From: Pseudomonas migulae
Lineage (GTDB): Bacteria; Pseudomonadota; Gammaproteobacteria; Pseudomonadales; Pseudomonadaceae
Direction of reading: 5' to 3'
Length of the DNA stretch: 64,000 nucleotides
NCBI RefSeq assembly: GCF_024169315.1
Contig: NZ_JALJWR010000001.1
Span: 2,067,501 to 2,131,500 of the forward strand
Part shown: in pieces, positions 45,687-55,112 of the stretch
Position numbering within the stretch: position 1 is the stretch's first letter
Layout of the letters: each line of letters begins with the position of its first letter
Made by a program: the position numbers and the translations under genes
Notes under the pieces: generated by a model
Told to the model about the DNA's origin: nothing
Databases searched by the model: none
The model's input: only the letters and a program-made list of their open reading frames with translations

Positions 45687-46577
45687 TCACCATTGCAGGG
45701 TGATGGAGCTTTCAAAGTCCCTTTGTTCACCGGTAACCGGGTCCACAAACCGAAGCCCCTGTGCCAGAAGCTTCAACGGGTTGGCATAGTCGTCTTCGAC
45801 GTCCTTGAGCACGTGCGGATAGAACGGGTCATTACAGATGCTGGCACCGAGGGCCGTCATGTGTACCCGCAGCTGATGCTTCTTGCCCGTCACCGGGTAA
45901 AGCCCGTAGCGCCAGAGATCACCCTTCTTTTCCCTGACTTCGACAGCCGTCTCGGTATTGCTGACGCCCGGTCCTTCCTGCATGCGGAAGAAAGGCTCGC
46001 CATTGATGAGCCGACTCTTGTGGACCAACGGAAAGGCCCGGTCAGGCAATGCCCTGGCAATGGCTTCGTAGCGTTTTTCGATCTTCCGAGTAGGAAACAA
46101 CGACTGGTAGGCGGAACGGCTCTGAGGGTTGGCTGAAAACAGCACCAGCCCCGCCGTATGCCGGTCAATGCGATGCAAAGGCACGAGATGCGGGTTATCG
46201 AGTCGACGGATCAACCTGCGTAGCAGCGTCTGCTCGACGTATTCGCCTGCTGGCGTCACTGGCAGAAAATGCGGTTTGTCTGCCACCACCAGGTGCTCGT
46301 CGGCATACAGGATCGACTCGATCACAGGGATCGGCTTTTCGTCCGGTACTTCCCGAAAATAGTGAATCCGCAGACCTTCCTTGTAGGCAAGATCGAGGGC
46401 GATCGGTGCGCCATTTCCGTCAAGCACACGACCTCGAGCAATTCTGTCCAGCCATTGTTCGCGACCGATAGCACTGAAGTGTTCACACAGGCAATCGAGT
46501 ACGGTCTGCCACGGCCCAGGCGGCAAGTAGAGTGTACTGGCCTGGTTGTGTGCAGCAGAAAAAGATGAAGTGGACAT
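45687..46577 (-). CDS. RluA-family RNA pseudouridine synthase
   Basis: This 296-residue enzyme converts particular uridines in rRNA or tRNA to pseudouridine. The catalytic motif HRIDRHTAGLVLFSANPQSR (near residues 135-154) contains the essential aspartate. Other landmarks are ILYADEHLVVADKPHFLPVT near 90 and the C-terminal YPVTGKKHQLRVHMTALG. No S4 domain with the usual form is recognised in the N-terminal 85 residues, which differ from RluC/RluD. The exact RNA target cannot be named. The start at 46577 is the best fit, though the ribosome site is weak. Confidence 0.88.
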   Translation of the reverse strand: MSTSSFSAAHNQASTLYLPPGPWQTVLDCLCEHFSAIGREQWLDRIARGRVLDGNGAPIALDLAYKEGLRIHYFREVPDEKPIPVIESILYADEHLVVADKPHFLPVTPAGEYVEQTLLRRLIRRLDNPHLVPLHRIDRHTAGLVLFSANPQSRSAYQSLFPTRKIEKRYEAIARALPDRAFPLVHKSRLINGEPFFRMQEGPGVSNTETAVEVREKKGDLWRYGLYPVTGKKHQLRVHMTALGASICNDPFYPHVLKDVEDDYANPLKLLAQGLRFVDPVTGEQRDFESSITLQW

Positions 46578-46648
46578 ACGAACGCTCTGACTCTCAATAC
46601 AGGGCGGCATTATCCAGCAGTGGCCGGAACGAACCTAGAAGAGAATCC

Positions 46649-46969
46649 TCAGGCCGGAATTGACTGCGAGCGCGCCGCCGCTTCGGTGAACTCCTTGAGC
46701 CAGCGCAACACATCGACCGCTTCCCAGCGCCCCGGATCATAAAGTGCGTACAACAACCCCTGATAGCCCACGACATCCAGCTGCCGGTGATAACCCGCAC
46801 GCTGGAAGAGTGCCTCGATTTCGGCAAAACAGGTATTGAAATGCAGCTTGTTGAACGGGGTTTTCCCTTCAGTGACCAGGCCATCCAGACGCAATTCGAG
46901 GACGGCTTCACGCACCACGTCCACCGACATCCGGTTCACGCTGTTCTTCAATTGTTCGACATTGACCAA
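46649..46969 (-). CDS. Conserved protein of unknown function
   Basis: The 106-residue product is soluble and probably helical. It reads NSVNRMSVDVVREAVLELRL, then TEGKTPFNKLHFNTCFAEIE, and ends in helices with WEAVDVLRWLKEFTEAAARS. I recognise it as a type seen in Pseudomonas genomes but know no function. It might be a winged-helix or regulatory protein; that is a guess. The frame has a normal ATG at 46969 with a purine-rich AGGGAAGATCCTTGG upstream. It lies alone between the pseudouridine synthase and a glutaredoxin-like gene on the same strand. Confidence 0.6.
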   Translation of the reverse strand: MVNVEQLKNSVNRMSVDVVREAVLELRLDGLVTEGKTPFNKLHFNTCFAEIEALFQRAGYHRQLDVVGYQGLLYALYDPGRWEAVDVLRWLKEFTEAAARSQSIPA

Positions 46970-47133
46970 GGATCTTCCCTCTGACTTCCGGGATCACCTG
47001 CTCAATTCCCAAATGGGCAAACATGACAGGCAATCCGAGCAACTGTATGAACATACAGTAACCCAATAACCTGAATTTCGCCAATGACCGAAACGAAGAC
47101 CGCGACGGATGGGGCTCGGAAAAGGTGTCCAGC

Positions 47134-47370
47134 TCAGCGCAGGAATGCCACGACCTGCTCGGAATCAAAGGGCCAGGCAAGTTCGGCGCCGTTATCGCGA
47201 CGTCGCAGTACCGGAATGCGCAAACTGTAGGCTTCGAACCATGATTCGTCCTCAGCGATATCCACCAGTTCGACCAGCAGACCGTGCTCGACAAATTCCG
47301 TCAGCATGGCTTCGGCCACTTCACAAAGATGGCACCCAAGGGTGCCGAAAAGCTGACATTCAGGAGGCAT
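47134..47370 (-). CDS. Glutaredoxin-like protein (DUF836)
   Basis: This 78-residue thioredoxin-fold protein has the redox motif GCHLCE near residue 11 and the cis-proline region SLRIPVLRR near 46. It is shorter than a classical glutaredoxin and fits the DUF836 group, whose role is unclear. The start is uncertain: ATG 47370 gives just the domain, while ATG 47397 would add nine residues. Neither has a strong ribosome site. Confidence 0.75.
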   Translation of the reverse strand: MPPECQLFGTLGCHLCEVAEAMLTEFVEHGLLVELVDIAEDESWFEAYSLRIPVLRRRDNGAELAWPFDSEQVVAFLR

Positions 47371-47578
47371 GAGCACAGGACCCGGTAGAGTAGGCATACA
47401 TTCTAGGCCCGCGATCAGAAGCAGTCGAGCCACTGCCCACGCGACCGAAAAAGGTGAAATTCAAAGGATTTCGGCAAACTCCTGACTCAAATCAGTCCGA
47501 CTGAATTTCAATCAGGCGACCCTCGCGTCTTTTTTTGCCTCTACGCTGGAGTAGCCAGCACTTGTCATCGGAGTTTTC

Positions 47579-49291
47579 GTGTTCGCCAATCTGCTGATCA
47601 TTCTCGCCTCCTCCCTGGTGGTGATTGCACTGTTCCAGCGCCTGCGCCTGCCACCGGTGCTGGGTTACCTGTGCGTGGGGTTGATGATCGGCCCGACGGC
47701 GTTCAACTGGATCAACGAAAGCGAAGACTTGCCCGACCTCGCCGAGCTCGGGGTGGTGTTCCTGCTGTTCTCCCTCGGGCTGGAATTTTCCCTGTCGAAA
47801 ATGATCGCGTTGCGCAAAGTGGTGTTCAGGCTTGGCAGCCAACAAGTGCTGCTTACCACGATATTGCTGGGGAGCTTGCTGATGCTGTTCGGCATGTCGG
47901 CAACGCCTGCGCTGTTGCTCGGAGCCGGTCTGTCGCTGTCTTCCACGGCCATTGTCAGCAAGGAACTGGGCAGTCTCGGCGAGATTTTCAGCAGCCACGG
48001 CCAGAACGCCATCGCCGTACTGCTGTTCCAGGACATCGTGGCAGTGTTGCTGCTGACCCTGGTGCCGGTGTTCGCGGGCAACAGCGATCAGGCCTGGTAC
48101 TGGGCGTTACCCGTGACGCTTGGCAAGACCGTTGTGCTCTTCGTCGGCCTGCTGATGGCCAGTCGCTGGTTGCTGCCACGGCTGTTCCATGAGGTGGCGG
48201 CCGCCCGCTCTGCGGAACTGTTTGTATTGTTGGCGCTGGTGATTGTTTTGCTGACGGCCTGGCTCACTCACCTGCTCGGACTCTCCCCCGCCCTGGGCGC
48301 CTTTCTCGCCGGCATGTTGCTGGGGGAAAGCCACTACCGCCATCAGATCGAGGCCGACATCCGGCCGTTCCGCGACATTCTGCTCGGGGTGTTCTTCGTC
48401 AGCATTGGCATGCTCATCGATTTGCAGTTGTTCCTCAGCCACGGCTTGCTGATCGCTGGTCTGACCCTGGGGTTGCTGCTGATCAAGGGGTGCGTGGTCG
48501 CGCTGCTGGTCAAATGGCGCGGAAGCGATGTTGAAACCGCCTGGCGCAGCGGTCTGGCACTGGCCCAGGGCGGCGAGTTCTGCTTCGCGTTGATGGCCCA
48601 GATGCAACAGAACAAGATGATGCCCGCCGACCTCGGCGGGCTGTTGCTGGCCGCGACCTTCTGCTCGATGCTGCTAACGCCACTGTTGCTGCGCGCGGCG
48701 CCCCGCATCGCAACACGTCTGCACCGCAAGCCCAACGAAGAAGCCAAACTCGAGGAAATCAGTGCACTCAATGCCGACTTGCACGGTCATGTCGTGATTT
48801 GCGGCTACGGTCGCGTCGGTCAGTCCATCGGCCGCTTTCTGCGGCGCGCGCAGCAATCCTATATCGCATTGGACAACGATCCGGTGCGCGTCCAGGAAGC
48901 CGCCGTGGGTGAAACCTGCGTGCATTATGGCGACTCCCGTCGTGGCGAGTTGCTGATCGCCGTCGGGCTGGAGCGCGCAAAATTGCTGGTGATCGCGGTG
49001 GATCAGACAGACATCGCCCTGCTGATACTCAAGGAGGCACGCCGGTTCAACCCGAGCGTGCCGATCCTGGTGCGCACGCGGGACGACAGTCAGCTGACCG
49101 AGTTGAAAGAGGCCGGTGCCAGCGAGGTCGTACCCGAATTGCTGGAGTCCAGCCTGATGCTCGCCTCCCATGCGCTGATCATGCTGGGCTTGCCCGGCCA
49201 GCAGGTGCAGGACCGGGTCGACCAGGTGCGACGTGACCGTTATCGCCTGCTGCACGGCTTTTATCCCGGCGCCGACGATGAAGAGAATTGA
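47579..49291 (+). CDS. Kef/YbaL-type cation:proton antiporter
   Basis: This 570-residue inner-membrane protein of the CPA2 family has about twelve membrane segments (residues 1-385) and a cytoplasmic RCK/TrkA-N domain (about 400-525) with the nucleotide loop VVICGYGRVGQSIGRFL near 403. Membrane landmarks include GVVFLLFSLGLEFSLSKMIA near residue 60 and LLFQDIVAVLLL near 148. Such proteins move potassium or sodium against protons, sometimes gated by NAD(H) or glutathione adducts. No ancillary KefF/KefG gene is adjacent, so ion and gating are not settled. The start is GTG with GGAG six bases upstream. It is convergent with amtB with a single-base gap. Confidence 0.9.
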   Translation: MFANLLIILASSLVVIALFQRLRLPPVLGYLCVGLMIGPTAFNWINESEDLPDLAELGVVFLLFSLGLEFSLSKMIALRKVVFRLGSQQVLLTTILLGSLLMLFGMSATPALLLGAGLSLSSTAIVSKELGSLGEIFSSHGQNAIAVLLFQDIVAVLLLTLVPVFAGNSDQAWYWALPVTLGKTVVLFVGLLMASRWLLPRLFHEVAAARSAELFVLLALVIVLLTAWLTHLLGLSPALGAFLAGMLLGESHYRHQIEADIRPFRDILLGVFFVSIGMLIDLQLFLSHGLLIAGLTLGLLLIKGCVVALLVKWRGSDVETAWRSGLALAQGGEFCFALMAQMQQNKMMPADLGGLLLAATFCSMLLTPLLLRAAPRIATRLHRKPNEEAKLEEISALNADLHGHVVICGYGRVGQSIGRFLRRAQQSYIALDNDPVRVQEAAVGETCVHYGDSRRGELLIAVGLERAKLLVIAVDQTDIALLILKEARRFNPSVPILVRTRDDSQLTELKEAGASEVVPELLESSLMLASHALIMLGLPGQQVQDRVDQVRRDRYRLLHGFYPGADDEEN

Positions 49292-49292
49292 T

Positions 49293-50501
49293 TCAATCCT
49301 GGCTCACGGCGCCAATCTTGTGCACCGACAGGTCCGCGCCGTAATACTCTTCTTCCTGGCTCAGGCGCAGGCCGTGAAGCGCCTTGATCACGCCATACAC
49401 CGCGAAGCCACCGACCAGCGCCACGACCACGCCCAGCGCGGTTCCGATCAACTGGCTGATCAGGCTCACGCCCCCCAGTCCGCCCAATGCACTCTGTCCA
49501 AAGATCCCGCAAGCGACTCCACCCCAGACACCGCACAAGCCATGCAACGGCCAGACACCCAAGACGTCATCGATGTGCCATTTGCCTTGGGAAGCGGTAA
49601 AGCACCAGACGAACAGCGCCCCGGCGATGGCGCCTGTCGCCAGCGCGCCTACCGGGTGCATCAGATCGGAGCCGGCGCAAATCGCCACCAGCCCGGCCAG
49701 CGGGCCGTTATGCAGAAAGCCCGGATCATTGCGCCCGACAATCAGCGCCGCCACGGTGCCACCGACCATGGCCATCAACGAGTTCACCGCCACCAGCCCG
49801 CTGACCCCTTGCAAGGTTTGCGCGCTCATCACGTTGAAACCGAACCAGCCAACGATCAGGATCCACGACCCCAACGCCAGAAACGGGATGCTCGAGGGTG
49901 CAAATGCCACCAGCTTTCCGTCGCGATAGCGACCTTGTCTTGGCCCGAGCAACAACACCGCCGCCAAAGCCAGCCAGCCGCCCATGGCGTGAACCACCAC
50001 CGAGCCGGCGAAATCATGGAAACTGGCGCCAAAGCGCGCCAGCAACCAGGCTTGCAGGCCGAAATTACCGTTCCAGATCATGCCCTCGAAAAACGGATAG
50101 ATGAACGCCACGATCAGCGCCGTGGCACACAACTGCGGCACGAATCGGGCGCGCTCGGCGATACCGCCGGAAATGATCGCGGGTATCGCTGCCGCGAACG
50201 TCAGCAGAAAGAAGAACTTCACCAGGCCATAACCATGATCGGCATTGATCACCGCTGCCGGTTGCAGGAAGGTCACGCCGTAGGAAATCCAATAGCCTAT
50301 AAAGAAGTAGGCCAAGGTCGAAATGGCGAAATCGCTGAGGATCTTCGACAAGGCGTTGACCTGGTTCTTCTGTCGAACCGTACCGACTTCGAGAAAGGCA
50401 AAACCGGCATGCATGGCCAAAACCATGACAGCGCCAATCAAGATGAACAACGTGTTGGAGCTATGAACCAGACTGTCCACAGCGCTTTGCAGATTTTCCA
50501 T
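49293..50501 (-). CDS. Ammonium transporter, Amt family
   Basis: This 402-residue protein has eleven expected membrane segments and the Amt/Rh signature. Landmarks: FAFLEVGTVRQKNQVNALSK near residue 34, FHDFAGSVVVHAMGG with one pore histidine near 160, WFGFNVMSA, and GVWPLHGLCGVWGGVACGIF with the second pore histidine near 315. No signal sequence is obvious, unlike E. coli AmtB, and no glnK lies next to it. It is therefore probably an additional ammonium channel, not the glnK-amtB copy; control by nitrogen regulators is not visible. The gene is divergent from the ElaB-like gene. Confidence 0.92.
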   Translation of the reverse strand: MENLQSAVDSLVHSSNTLFILIGAVMVLAMHAGFAFLEVGTVRQKNQVNALSKILSDFAISTLAYFFIGYWISYGVTFLQPAAVINADHGYGLVKFFFLLTFAAAIPAIISGGIAERARFVPQLCATALIVAFIYPFFEGMIWNGNFGLQAWLLARFGASFHDFAGSVVVHAMGGWLALAAVLLLGPRQGRYRDGKLVAFAPSSIPFLALGSWILIVGWFGFNVMSAQTLQGVSGLVAVNSLMAMVGGTVAALIVGRNDPGFLHNGPLAGLVAICAGSDLMHPVGALATGAIAGALFVWCFTASQGKWHIDDVLGVWPLHGLCGVWGGVACGIFGQSALGGLGGVSLISQLIGTALGVVVALVGGFAVYGVIKALHGLRLSQEEEYYGADLSVHKIGAVSQD

Positions 50502-50806
50502 GGGGTTGGCAGACCTGAAGGCTAAAAAAGCACCAAAGCAGTTCGCGCAGACAATTCATGCACCAAGTTGCAACCTTCCAGGATCTTCACATTGATCCTG
50601 ATGTGCCGCTTTGGCGCACAAGGCCGGAACCTTTGCGCGGGTTTTCATTATTTGAGATAAGGTTTTGCTCGATTTATGCCCGGCAACAGCGCAATCACGC
50701 GGGCCGGCGCACCACGACGTAGCAAAAGTTGTACCAGTGATTTGCACTGAACCTTCACGCAAGGCTCATACTCGAACGCAACAGAAGCCACTTACGGAGA
50801 TCACCA
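50502..50806. other. Intergenic region, amt / elaB-like genes
   Basis: These 305 bases lie between divergent genes. A short hairpin AGGATC-N8-GATCCT is at 50579-50598. I looked for a sigma-54 promoter upstream of the ammonium transporter and found only weak matches. No gene is evident. Confidence 0.5.
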
Positions 50807-51121
50807 ATGGCCAGCATCAAGGCAAAGACTGCTCAAGAAATCCTGATGAACGATTTTCAGACACTGGTCAGCGACACTGAACGGTTGCTGGAACACACCG
50901 CAACACTGGCTGGCGATCAGGCTGATGAGTTGCGTGAGCAAATCCACGACAGTCTGCTGCGTGCACGCGAAACCTTGAAATTGACCGAAGACTCCCTGCG
51001 CGAACGTGGTCAAGCCGCCGTTACCGCCACCGAAGACTATGTACAGGCCAACCCATGGCAATCGGTCGGGATCGCGGCCGGTGTGGGTTTCCTGATTGGT
51101 CTGCTGGCAACCCGGCGCTGA
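50807..51121 (+). CDS. ElaB/YqjD/DUF883-family protein
   Basis: This 104-residue protein has a long charged amphipathic helix (about 10-75) and a C-terminal glycine-rich membrane segment (SVGIAAGVGFLIGLLATRR, about 85-104). It fits ElaB/YqjD, tail-anchored proteins that tie ribosomes to the membrane in stationary phase in E. coli. Cysteine is absent. It begins an operon with a YqjE-like gene 2 bp downstream and a third small gene, matching the yqjD-yqjE order. Stationary or stress regulation is known for the family but no specific promoter can be seen. Confidence 0.9.
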   Translation: MASIKAKTAQEILMNDFQTLVSDTERLLEHTATLAGDQADELREQIHDSLLRARETLKLTEDSLRERGQAAVTATEDYVQANPWQSVGIAAGVGFLIGLLATRR

Positions 51122-51123
51122 TT

Positions 51124-51513
51124 ATGGCGATCGGCGAATCCGGCTCGTCCGCGACGGGCCCAAGCTCCTCACCGCGGCGCCTGGGTGCCGCATTCCTTGG
51201 ATTGCTGCACAGCCATGTCGAACTGTTCGGCATCGAGTTGCAGGAACAAAAAGCCCGCACCGTCAGCCTGTTGCTGTTTGCAGGCCTGGCACTGGTGTTT
51301 GCCTTGCTGTTGCTGGTGGGGTTGTCGACGCTGGTGCTGATCCTGTTCTGGGACACCTATCGACTGCCCGCCATCATCGGGCTCTGCGTGTTCTACACCC
51401 TTGCCTGCATCTTCTGCGGCATGCGTCTGAGGGCGGCAATCTTCGATGAATCCTCGCCCTTCCATGGCACTTTGGAAGAATTGGCCAATGACCGGGAGCG
51501 TCTGCTGCCATGA
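51124..51513 (+). CDS. YqjE-like, phage-holin-superfamily membrane protein
   Basis: This 129-residue protein has two membrane segments (about 48-70 and 76-98; SLLLFAGLALVFALLLLVG and LPAIIGLCVFYTLACIFCG) with short cytoplasmic ends. It belongs to PF07332, which contains YqjE and was named after holins, though E. coli YqjE is not a phage protein. It sits 2 bp after the ElaB-like gene and overlaps the next gene by four bases (ATGA), so the three are translationally linked. Its cellular role is unknown; association with YqjD at the membrane is likely. Confidence 0.87.
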   Translation: MAIGESGSSATGPSSSPRRLGAAFLGLLHSHVELFGIELQEQKARTVSLLLFAGLALVFALLLLVGLSTLVLILFWDTYRLPAIIGLCVFYTLACIFCGMRLRAAIFDESSPFHGTLEELANDRERLLP

Positions 51514-51851
51514 ACCTGCCTGAACTGCCTCACAACAGCTCGCGCACGGAAATGCGCAAGGCGCTGATTCGCCTGCGCATGGAAATGCATCGCCAGGAAA
51601 TTCGCCACGAATCCGCGCAACTGCTGCAACCCTTGCAACGGGTGCGCGGGATGACGCAAAACCTGCAAGACGGTTTCGGCATCAAACATGCCCCGCTATG
51701 GGGCGTGGCCGCCGTGACCCTGCTGGGCTTTTTGACCGGCAAGGGCACCAGGAGCGGCGGCGTAAGCAGCCTGACTCGCCTGGTACGCCTGGGCACCACG
51801 CTGGGACCGTTGATCAAGTTGGTCATGCAAGGCTCTGCGCCCAAGCACTAA
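51510..51851 (+). CDS. Small membrane protein of the elaB/yqjE operon
   Basis: The 113-residue product has a highly basic N-terminal helix (about 10-45, RKALIRLRMEMHRQEIRHES) and a hydrophobic region near 65-82 (LWGVAAVTLLGFLTG), followed by a second hydrophobic stretch at the C-terminus. It occupies the yqjK position in the operon but I see no firm sequence family. ATGA overlap with the YqjE-like gene indicates coupled translation. The role is unknown; it is presumably membrane-associated with the other two. Confidence 0.75.
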   Translation: MNLPELPHNSSRTEMRKALIRLRMEMHRQEIRHESAQLLQPLQRVRGMTQNLQDGFGIKHAPLWGVAAVTLLGFLTGKGTRSGGVSSLTRLVRLGTTLGPLIKLVMQGSAPKH

Positions 51852-51974
51852 GCCACTATCTGGCTGCATTCTTGCAACATCACCGGGATGAACCTCTTTA
51901 TCGAGAGGTTCAGACCTGCGTGCCTACCCGGTCATCAGGTTTCATCCAAAAACAAGACCTACTAAGGAGGCCTC

Positions 51975-53138
51975 GTGATCGACGGGCAACCGCTTGCCTG
52001 CTTTCAACCGTTCATCGATACCGCCACCGGCCGTATCGCCGGTGTCGAGGCATTGGGTCGACTGCGTCAGGCCGACGGTCAACTGGCTTCCGTGGGACCG
52101 CTGTTTGCCGACCCGCGAACCCCGGCCATCGCCCTCCGTCGACTGGATCGCCAGATCCGTGACAATGCCCTGAGCCGTTTGCACGAAGCGCCCTCCGACT
52201 GGTTCCTCAGCCTGAACATGTCGCCGCGCTGGATCAGTCGCTTGCGTCCGGACCAGGCGCTGCCAAGCCTCAAGCAATTGAACCGGCATGGCGTCGACCC
52301 ACAGCGAATCGTTTTTGAAATCACCGAGCTCGGCGGCGACATCCAGCGCCTCGCCGACGTGGTTGCGCGATACCGGCAAGCCGGTGCGCGAATCGCCATT
52401 GATGATTTCGGTGCGGGTTACTCACAACTCGATCGCGTGCTCGCTCTGCAACCGGACATCCTCAAGCTGGATATGCGGTTGTTCCAGGCAGCTGCGTTGG
52501 GCGGGCCCAGCAGTGACGTGGTCAAGGCCCTCGCGCAAATGGCGGAAAAAACCGGTTGCTGGATCATTGCCGAAGGCGTGGAAACCGAAGCGCAGCTGAA
52601 TTTTGCCCTGGAGTGTGGCTCGCGCTACGTGCAAGGTTTTCTGTTCGCCCGCGCCCAGGTGGACTTCTTTGCCACCGACGCTTTTGTCGAACGCTTCGCC
52701 GAACTGCGTGAGCGCTATGTCCAACAGAAACTGGCTGAGCGCGGCCGATTGATGAGCATGCGCCAACAACTCACCGAGCTGATGGCGATTCTGCAAACGT
52801 GGGCCCAGGCGCGCGCGCCGCTCAGTGCCTTGCCACAGCTGGACGCCTTTCCCTGGCTGCTGCGCTTCTATCAATGCGACCGCCACGGCACGCAGCTGAC
52901 GCCGAACCTGGAGTGGCGCAACAACCGCTGGGAAACCGACGATCGCTACCTGGGACACAACTGGTCATGGCGTCCGTACTTCTATCATTTGCTGGCCGAA
53001 GGTTGGGATGAGCGCCGGCTGACGCTTTCCAACACTTACCGTGACGCCACCAGCAACCAGTACTGCCTCACGGCCGGGCAGTTTTTCAACAATGGCGAGC
53101 GACTGCTGCTCATCGATATCGACGCCGCAGGGCTGTAG
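51975..53138 (+). CDS. EAL-domain cyclic-di-GMP phosphodiesterase
   Basis: This 387-residue cytoplasmic protein has an EAL domain (about 1-245) and a C-terminal domain (about 270-385). All landmark residues of an active enzyme are there: E25-A-L, SLNMSP, FEITELGGDIQ, AIDDFGAGYS, ILKLDM, IAEGVETE and VQGFLFA. It should therefore linearise c-di-GMP. The C-terminal domain, with YLGHNWSWRPYFYHLLAEGW and the end FFNNGERLLLIDIDA, looks like the YkuI C-terminal (Cache-like) sensor. There are no membrane segments. The start GTG has a perfect AGGAGG five bases upstream, so translation should be strong. It stands alone. Confidence 0.93.
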   Translation: MIDGQPLACFQPFIDTATGRIAGVEALGRLRQADGQLASVGPLFADPRTPAIALRRLDRQIRDNALSRLHEAPSDWFLSLNMSPRWISRLRPDQALPSLKQLNRHGVDPQRIVFEITELGGDIQRLADVVARYRQAGARIAIDDFGAGYSQLDRVLALQPDILKLDMRLFQAAALGGPSSDVVKALAQMAEKTGCWIIAEGVETEAQLNFALECGSRYVQGFLFARAQVDFFATDAFVERFAELRERYVQQKLAERGRLMSMRQQLTELMAILQTWAQARAPLSALPQLDAFPWLLRFYQCDRHGTQLTPNLEWRNNRWETDDRYLGHNWSWRPYFYHLLAEGWDERRLTLSNTYRDATSNQYCLTAGQFFNNGERLLLIDIDAAGL

Positions 53139-53206
53139 TTCCGCTTGCAGGCATCGGTGTGAAACGGGAAGCTAGGCGCTCAGTCACCTGACGGAGAGAA
53201 TCAGCC

Positions 53207-54535
53207 TTGGATTGGCAAACCCTGCTTACCCGCGAACGCCTCGGAAAGCCTCTGCACAGCCCGGAAGAACTCGGCCGCAGCCCTTTTCACAAAGACCACG
53301 ACCGCATCATTTTCTCGGGCGCGTTTCGCCGACTCGGGCGCAAGACCCAAGTCCATCCCGTCACGAGCAACGATCACATCCACACGCGCCTGACCCACTC
53401 ACTGGAAGTCAGTTGCGTCGGCCGTTCGCTGGGTATGCGCGTCGGCGAAACCATTCGCAGCGCCCTGCCCGACTGGTGCGAACCCAGCGACCTGGGCATG
53501 GTGGTGCAATCGGCTTGCCTGGCCCACGACATTGGCAATCCACCCTTCGGTCACTCCGGTGAGGACGCGATCCGTCACTGGTTCCAGCAAGCCGCCGGCC
53601 GCGGATGGCTGGATGCAATGAGCGAAGTCGAACGTGATGACTTCCTCAATTTCGAAGGCAATGCCCAAGGCTTCCGGGTGCTCACCCAGCTGGAATATCA
53701 CCAGTTCGATGGCGGTACCCGGCTGACCTACGCCACGCTGGGGACTTATCTGAAATACCCATGGACAGCCAAGCACGCCGACTCACTGGGTTACAAGAAA
53801 CACAAGTTCGGTTGTTACCAGAGCGAACTCCCGCTGCTGGAGCAGATCGCTCATAAACTCGGCCTGCCGCAACTTGAGGAACAACGTTGGGCACGCCATC
53901 CGTTGGTGTATCTGATGGAGGCCGCCGATGACATCTGCTACGCGCTGATCGATCTCGAAGATGGCCTGGAAATGGAGTTGCTGGAGTACGCCGAAGTCGA
54001 GTCCCTGTTGCTGGACCTGGTGGGCGACGATCTGCCGGAAACCTATCGTCAGCTCGGCCCGCGGGATTCGCGTCGGCGCAAATTGGCCATCCTGCGGGGC
54101 AAAGCCATCGAGCACCTGACCAACGCCGCAGCCCGCGCCTTTGTCGAGCAACAGGATGCGCTGCTGGCCGGCACACTGCCGGGTGATCTGGTGGAACACA
54201 TGCACGGTCCCGCCAAACGCTGCGTACTGAATGCCAAAGACATGGCGCGCAAGAAAATCTTCCAGGACAAGCGCAAGACCCTGCACGAGATCGGCGCCTA
54301 TACCACGCTGGAAATCCTGCTCAACGCGTTCTGCGGCGCGGCACTGGAACAGCACAACGGTCGGACGCCATCCTTCAAGAGCCGTCGCATTCTCGATCTG
54401 TTGGGCAACAACGCGCCCGACCCTCATGGTCCTTTACACACGTCGTTCCTGCGCATGATTGATTTCATCGCCGGCATGACCGACAGCTATGCCAGCGAAA
54501 TGGCGCTGGAAATGACGGGCCGTTCGAGCCGCTGA
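53207..54535 (+). CDS. dgt: Deoxyguanosinetriphosphate triphosphohydrolase (dGTPase)
   Basis: This 442-residue enzyme cleaves dGTP to deoxyguanosine and triphosphate. It has the HD fold: the first histidine in [20 protein letters not shown] (about 58-77), the HD pair in [18 protein letters not shown] (about 107-125) and a later aspartate in [17 protein letters not shown]. The length fits the type found in Pseudomonas. The start is TTG with GGAGAG about 9 bases upstream. It stands alone between the EAL gene and the signalling cluster. Confidence 0.92.
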   Translation: MDWQTLLTRERLGKPLHSPEELGRSPFHKDHDRIIFSGAFRRLGRKTQVHPVTSNDHIHTRLTHSLEVSCVGRSLGMRVGETIRSALPDWCEPSDLGMVVQSACLAHDIGNPPFGHSGEDAIRHWFQQAAGRGWLDAMSEVERDDFLNFEGNAQGFRVLTQLEYHQFDGGTRLTYATLGTYLKYPWTAKHADSLGYKKHKFGCYQSELPLLEQIAHKLGLPQLEEQRWARHPLVYLMEAADDICYALIDLEDGLEMELLEYAEVESLLLDLVGDDLPETYRQLGPRDSRRRKLAILRGKAIEHLTNAAARAFVEQQDALLAGTLPGDLVEHMHGPAKRCVLNAKDMARKKIFQDKRKTLHEIGAYTTLEILLNAFCGAALEQHNGRTPSFKSRRILDLLGNNAPDPHGPLHTSFLRMIDFIAGMTDSYASEMALEMTGRSSR

Positions 54536-54707
54536 CGAAACCCGGCTGATCAGCCATTACGCCATCGGCCGTGGCTGATCAGCCGCTGAAAGCCAAAGTG
54601 CGTTCAGCATTCGCCGAATCCCCCTACACCTCACGCAGAGCAAACTGATCGATTTACTCGCCATGCTCACGAAATAATGACAGGCCCCTCTGTATGAGAG
54701 TTAAAGC

Positions 54708-55112
54708 GTGAGTAATCCCAGGTTCGAAGACGATTTGCGCATCCTGCTGGTGGAAGATCATCCTTTTCAACTAAGGGCGACTCAGTACCTGCTTGAAAGT
54801 TACGGCTTCACTCAACTGACGACCTCCGACAGCGCCCAAGATGCCATGCAGCAAATGCTGGCGGCGGTGCAACCATTCGACATTCTATTGTGCGATCAAT
54901 GTTTACCCGATCTTTCCGGGCTGGACCTGGTCAAATTCGCCAGCCATCGAGGAATGATCAGACAGGCAATATTATTAAGCAGTCTGACCTGTACAGAACT
55001 TGAGGGACTTGAAAAAACGGCGAGCGCCCACGGACTCCCCCTACTTGGTTATTTGATAAAACCATTGAAACAATTCGAATTCAGAAAACTATTGAACTCA
55101 ATCAAGTTATAA
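54708..55112 (+). CDS. Stand-alone response-regulator receiver protein
   Basis: This 134-residue protein is one receiver domain with no output domain. The acidic pair is in RILLVEDHPFQLRAT (residues 11-25), the phospho-aspartate in FDILLCDQCLPDLSG near residue 64, the serine in AILLSSLT near 92, and the lysine in LGYLIKPLKQFEFRK near 117. The pattern resembles the receiver of RocR in the P. aeruginosa Roc system, but without its EAL part. GTG start with GAGAG upstream. It precedes the EvgA/EvgS-like pair, so it may be a phosphate sink or a shuttle for that kinase. Confidence 0.85.
   Translation: MSNPRFEDDLRILLVEDHPFQLRATQYLLESYGFTQLTTSDSAQDAMQQMLAAVQPFDILLCDQCLPDLSGLDLVKFASHRGMIRQAILLSSLTCTELEGLEKTASAHGLPLLGYLIKPLKQFEFRKLLNSIKL

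Noticed and set aside
49293..50501. Link of the ammonium transporter to a GlnK gene
   Set aside because: No glnK-like frame lies on either side, so the gene was not named amtB with its usual partner.
50502..50806. Possible sigma-54 promoter of the ammonium transporter
   Set aside because: Only weak matches to TGGCAC-N5-TTGC were found on the minus strand, so nitrogen control is not claimed.
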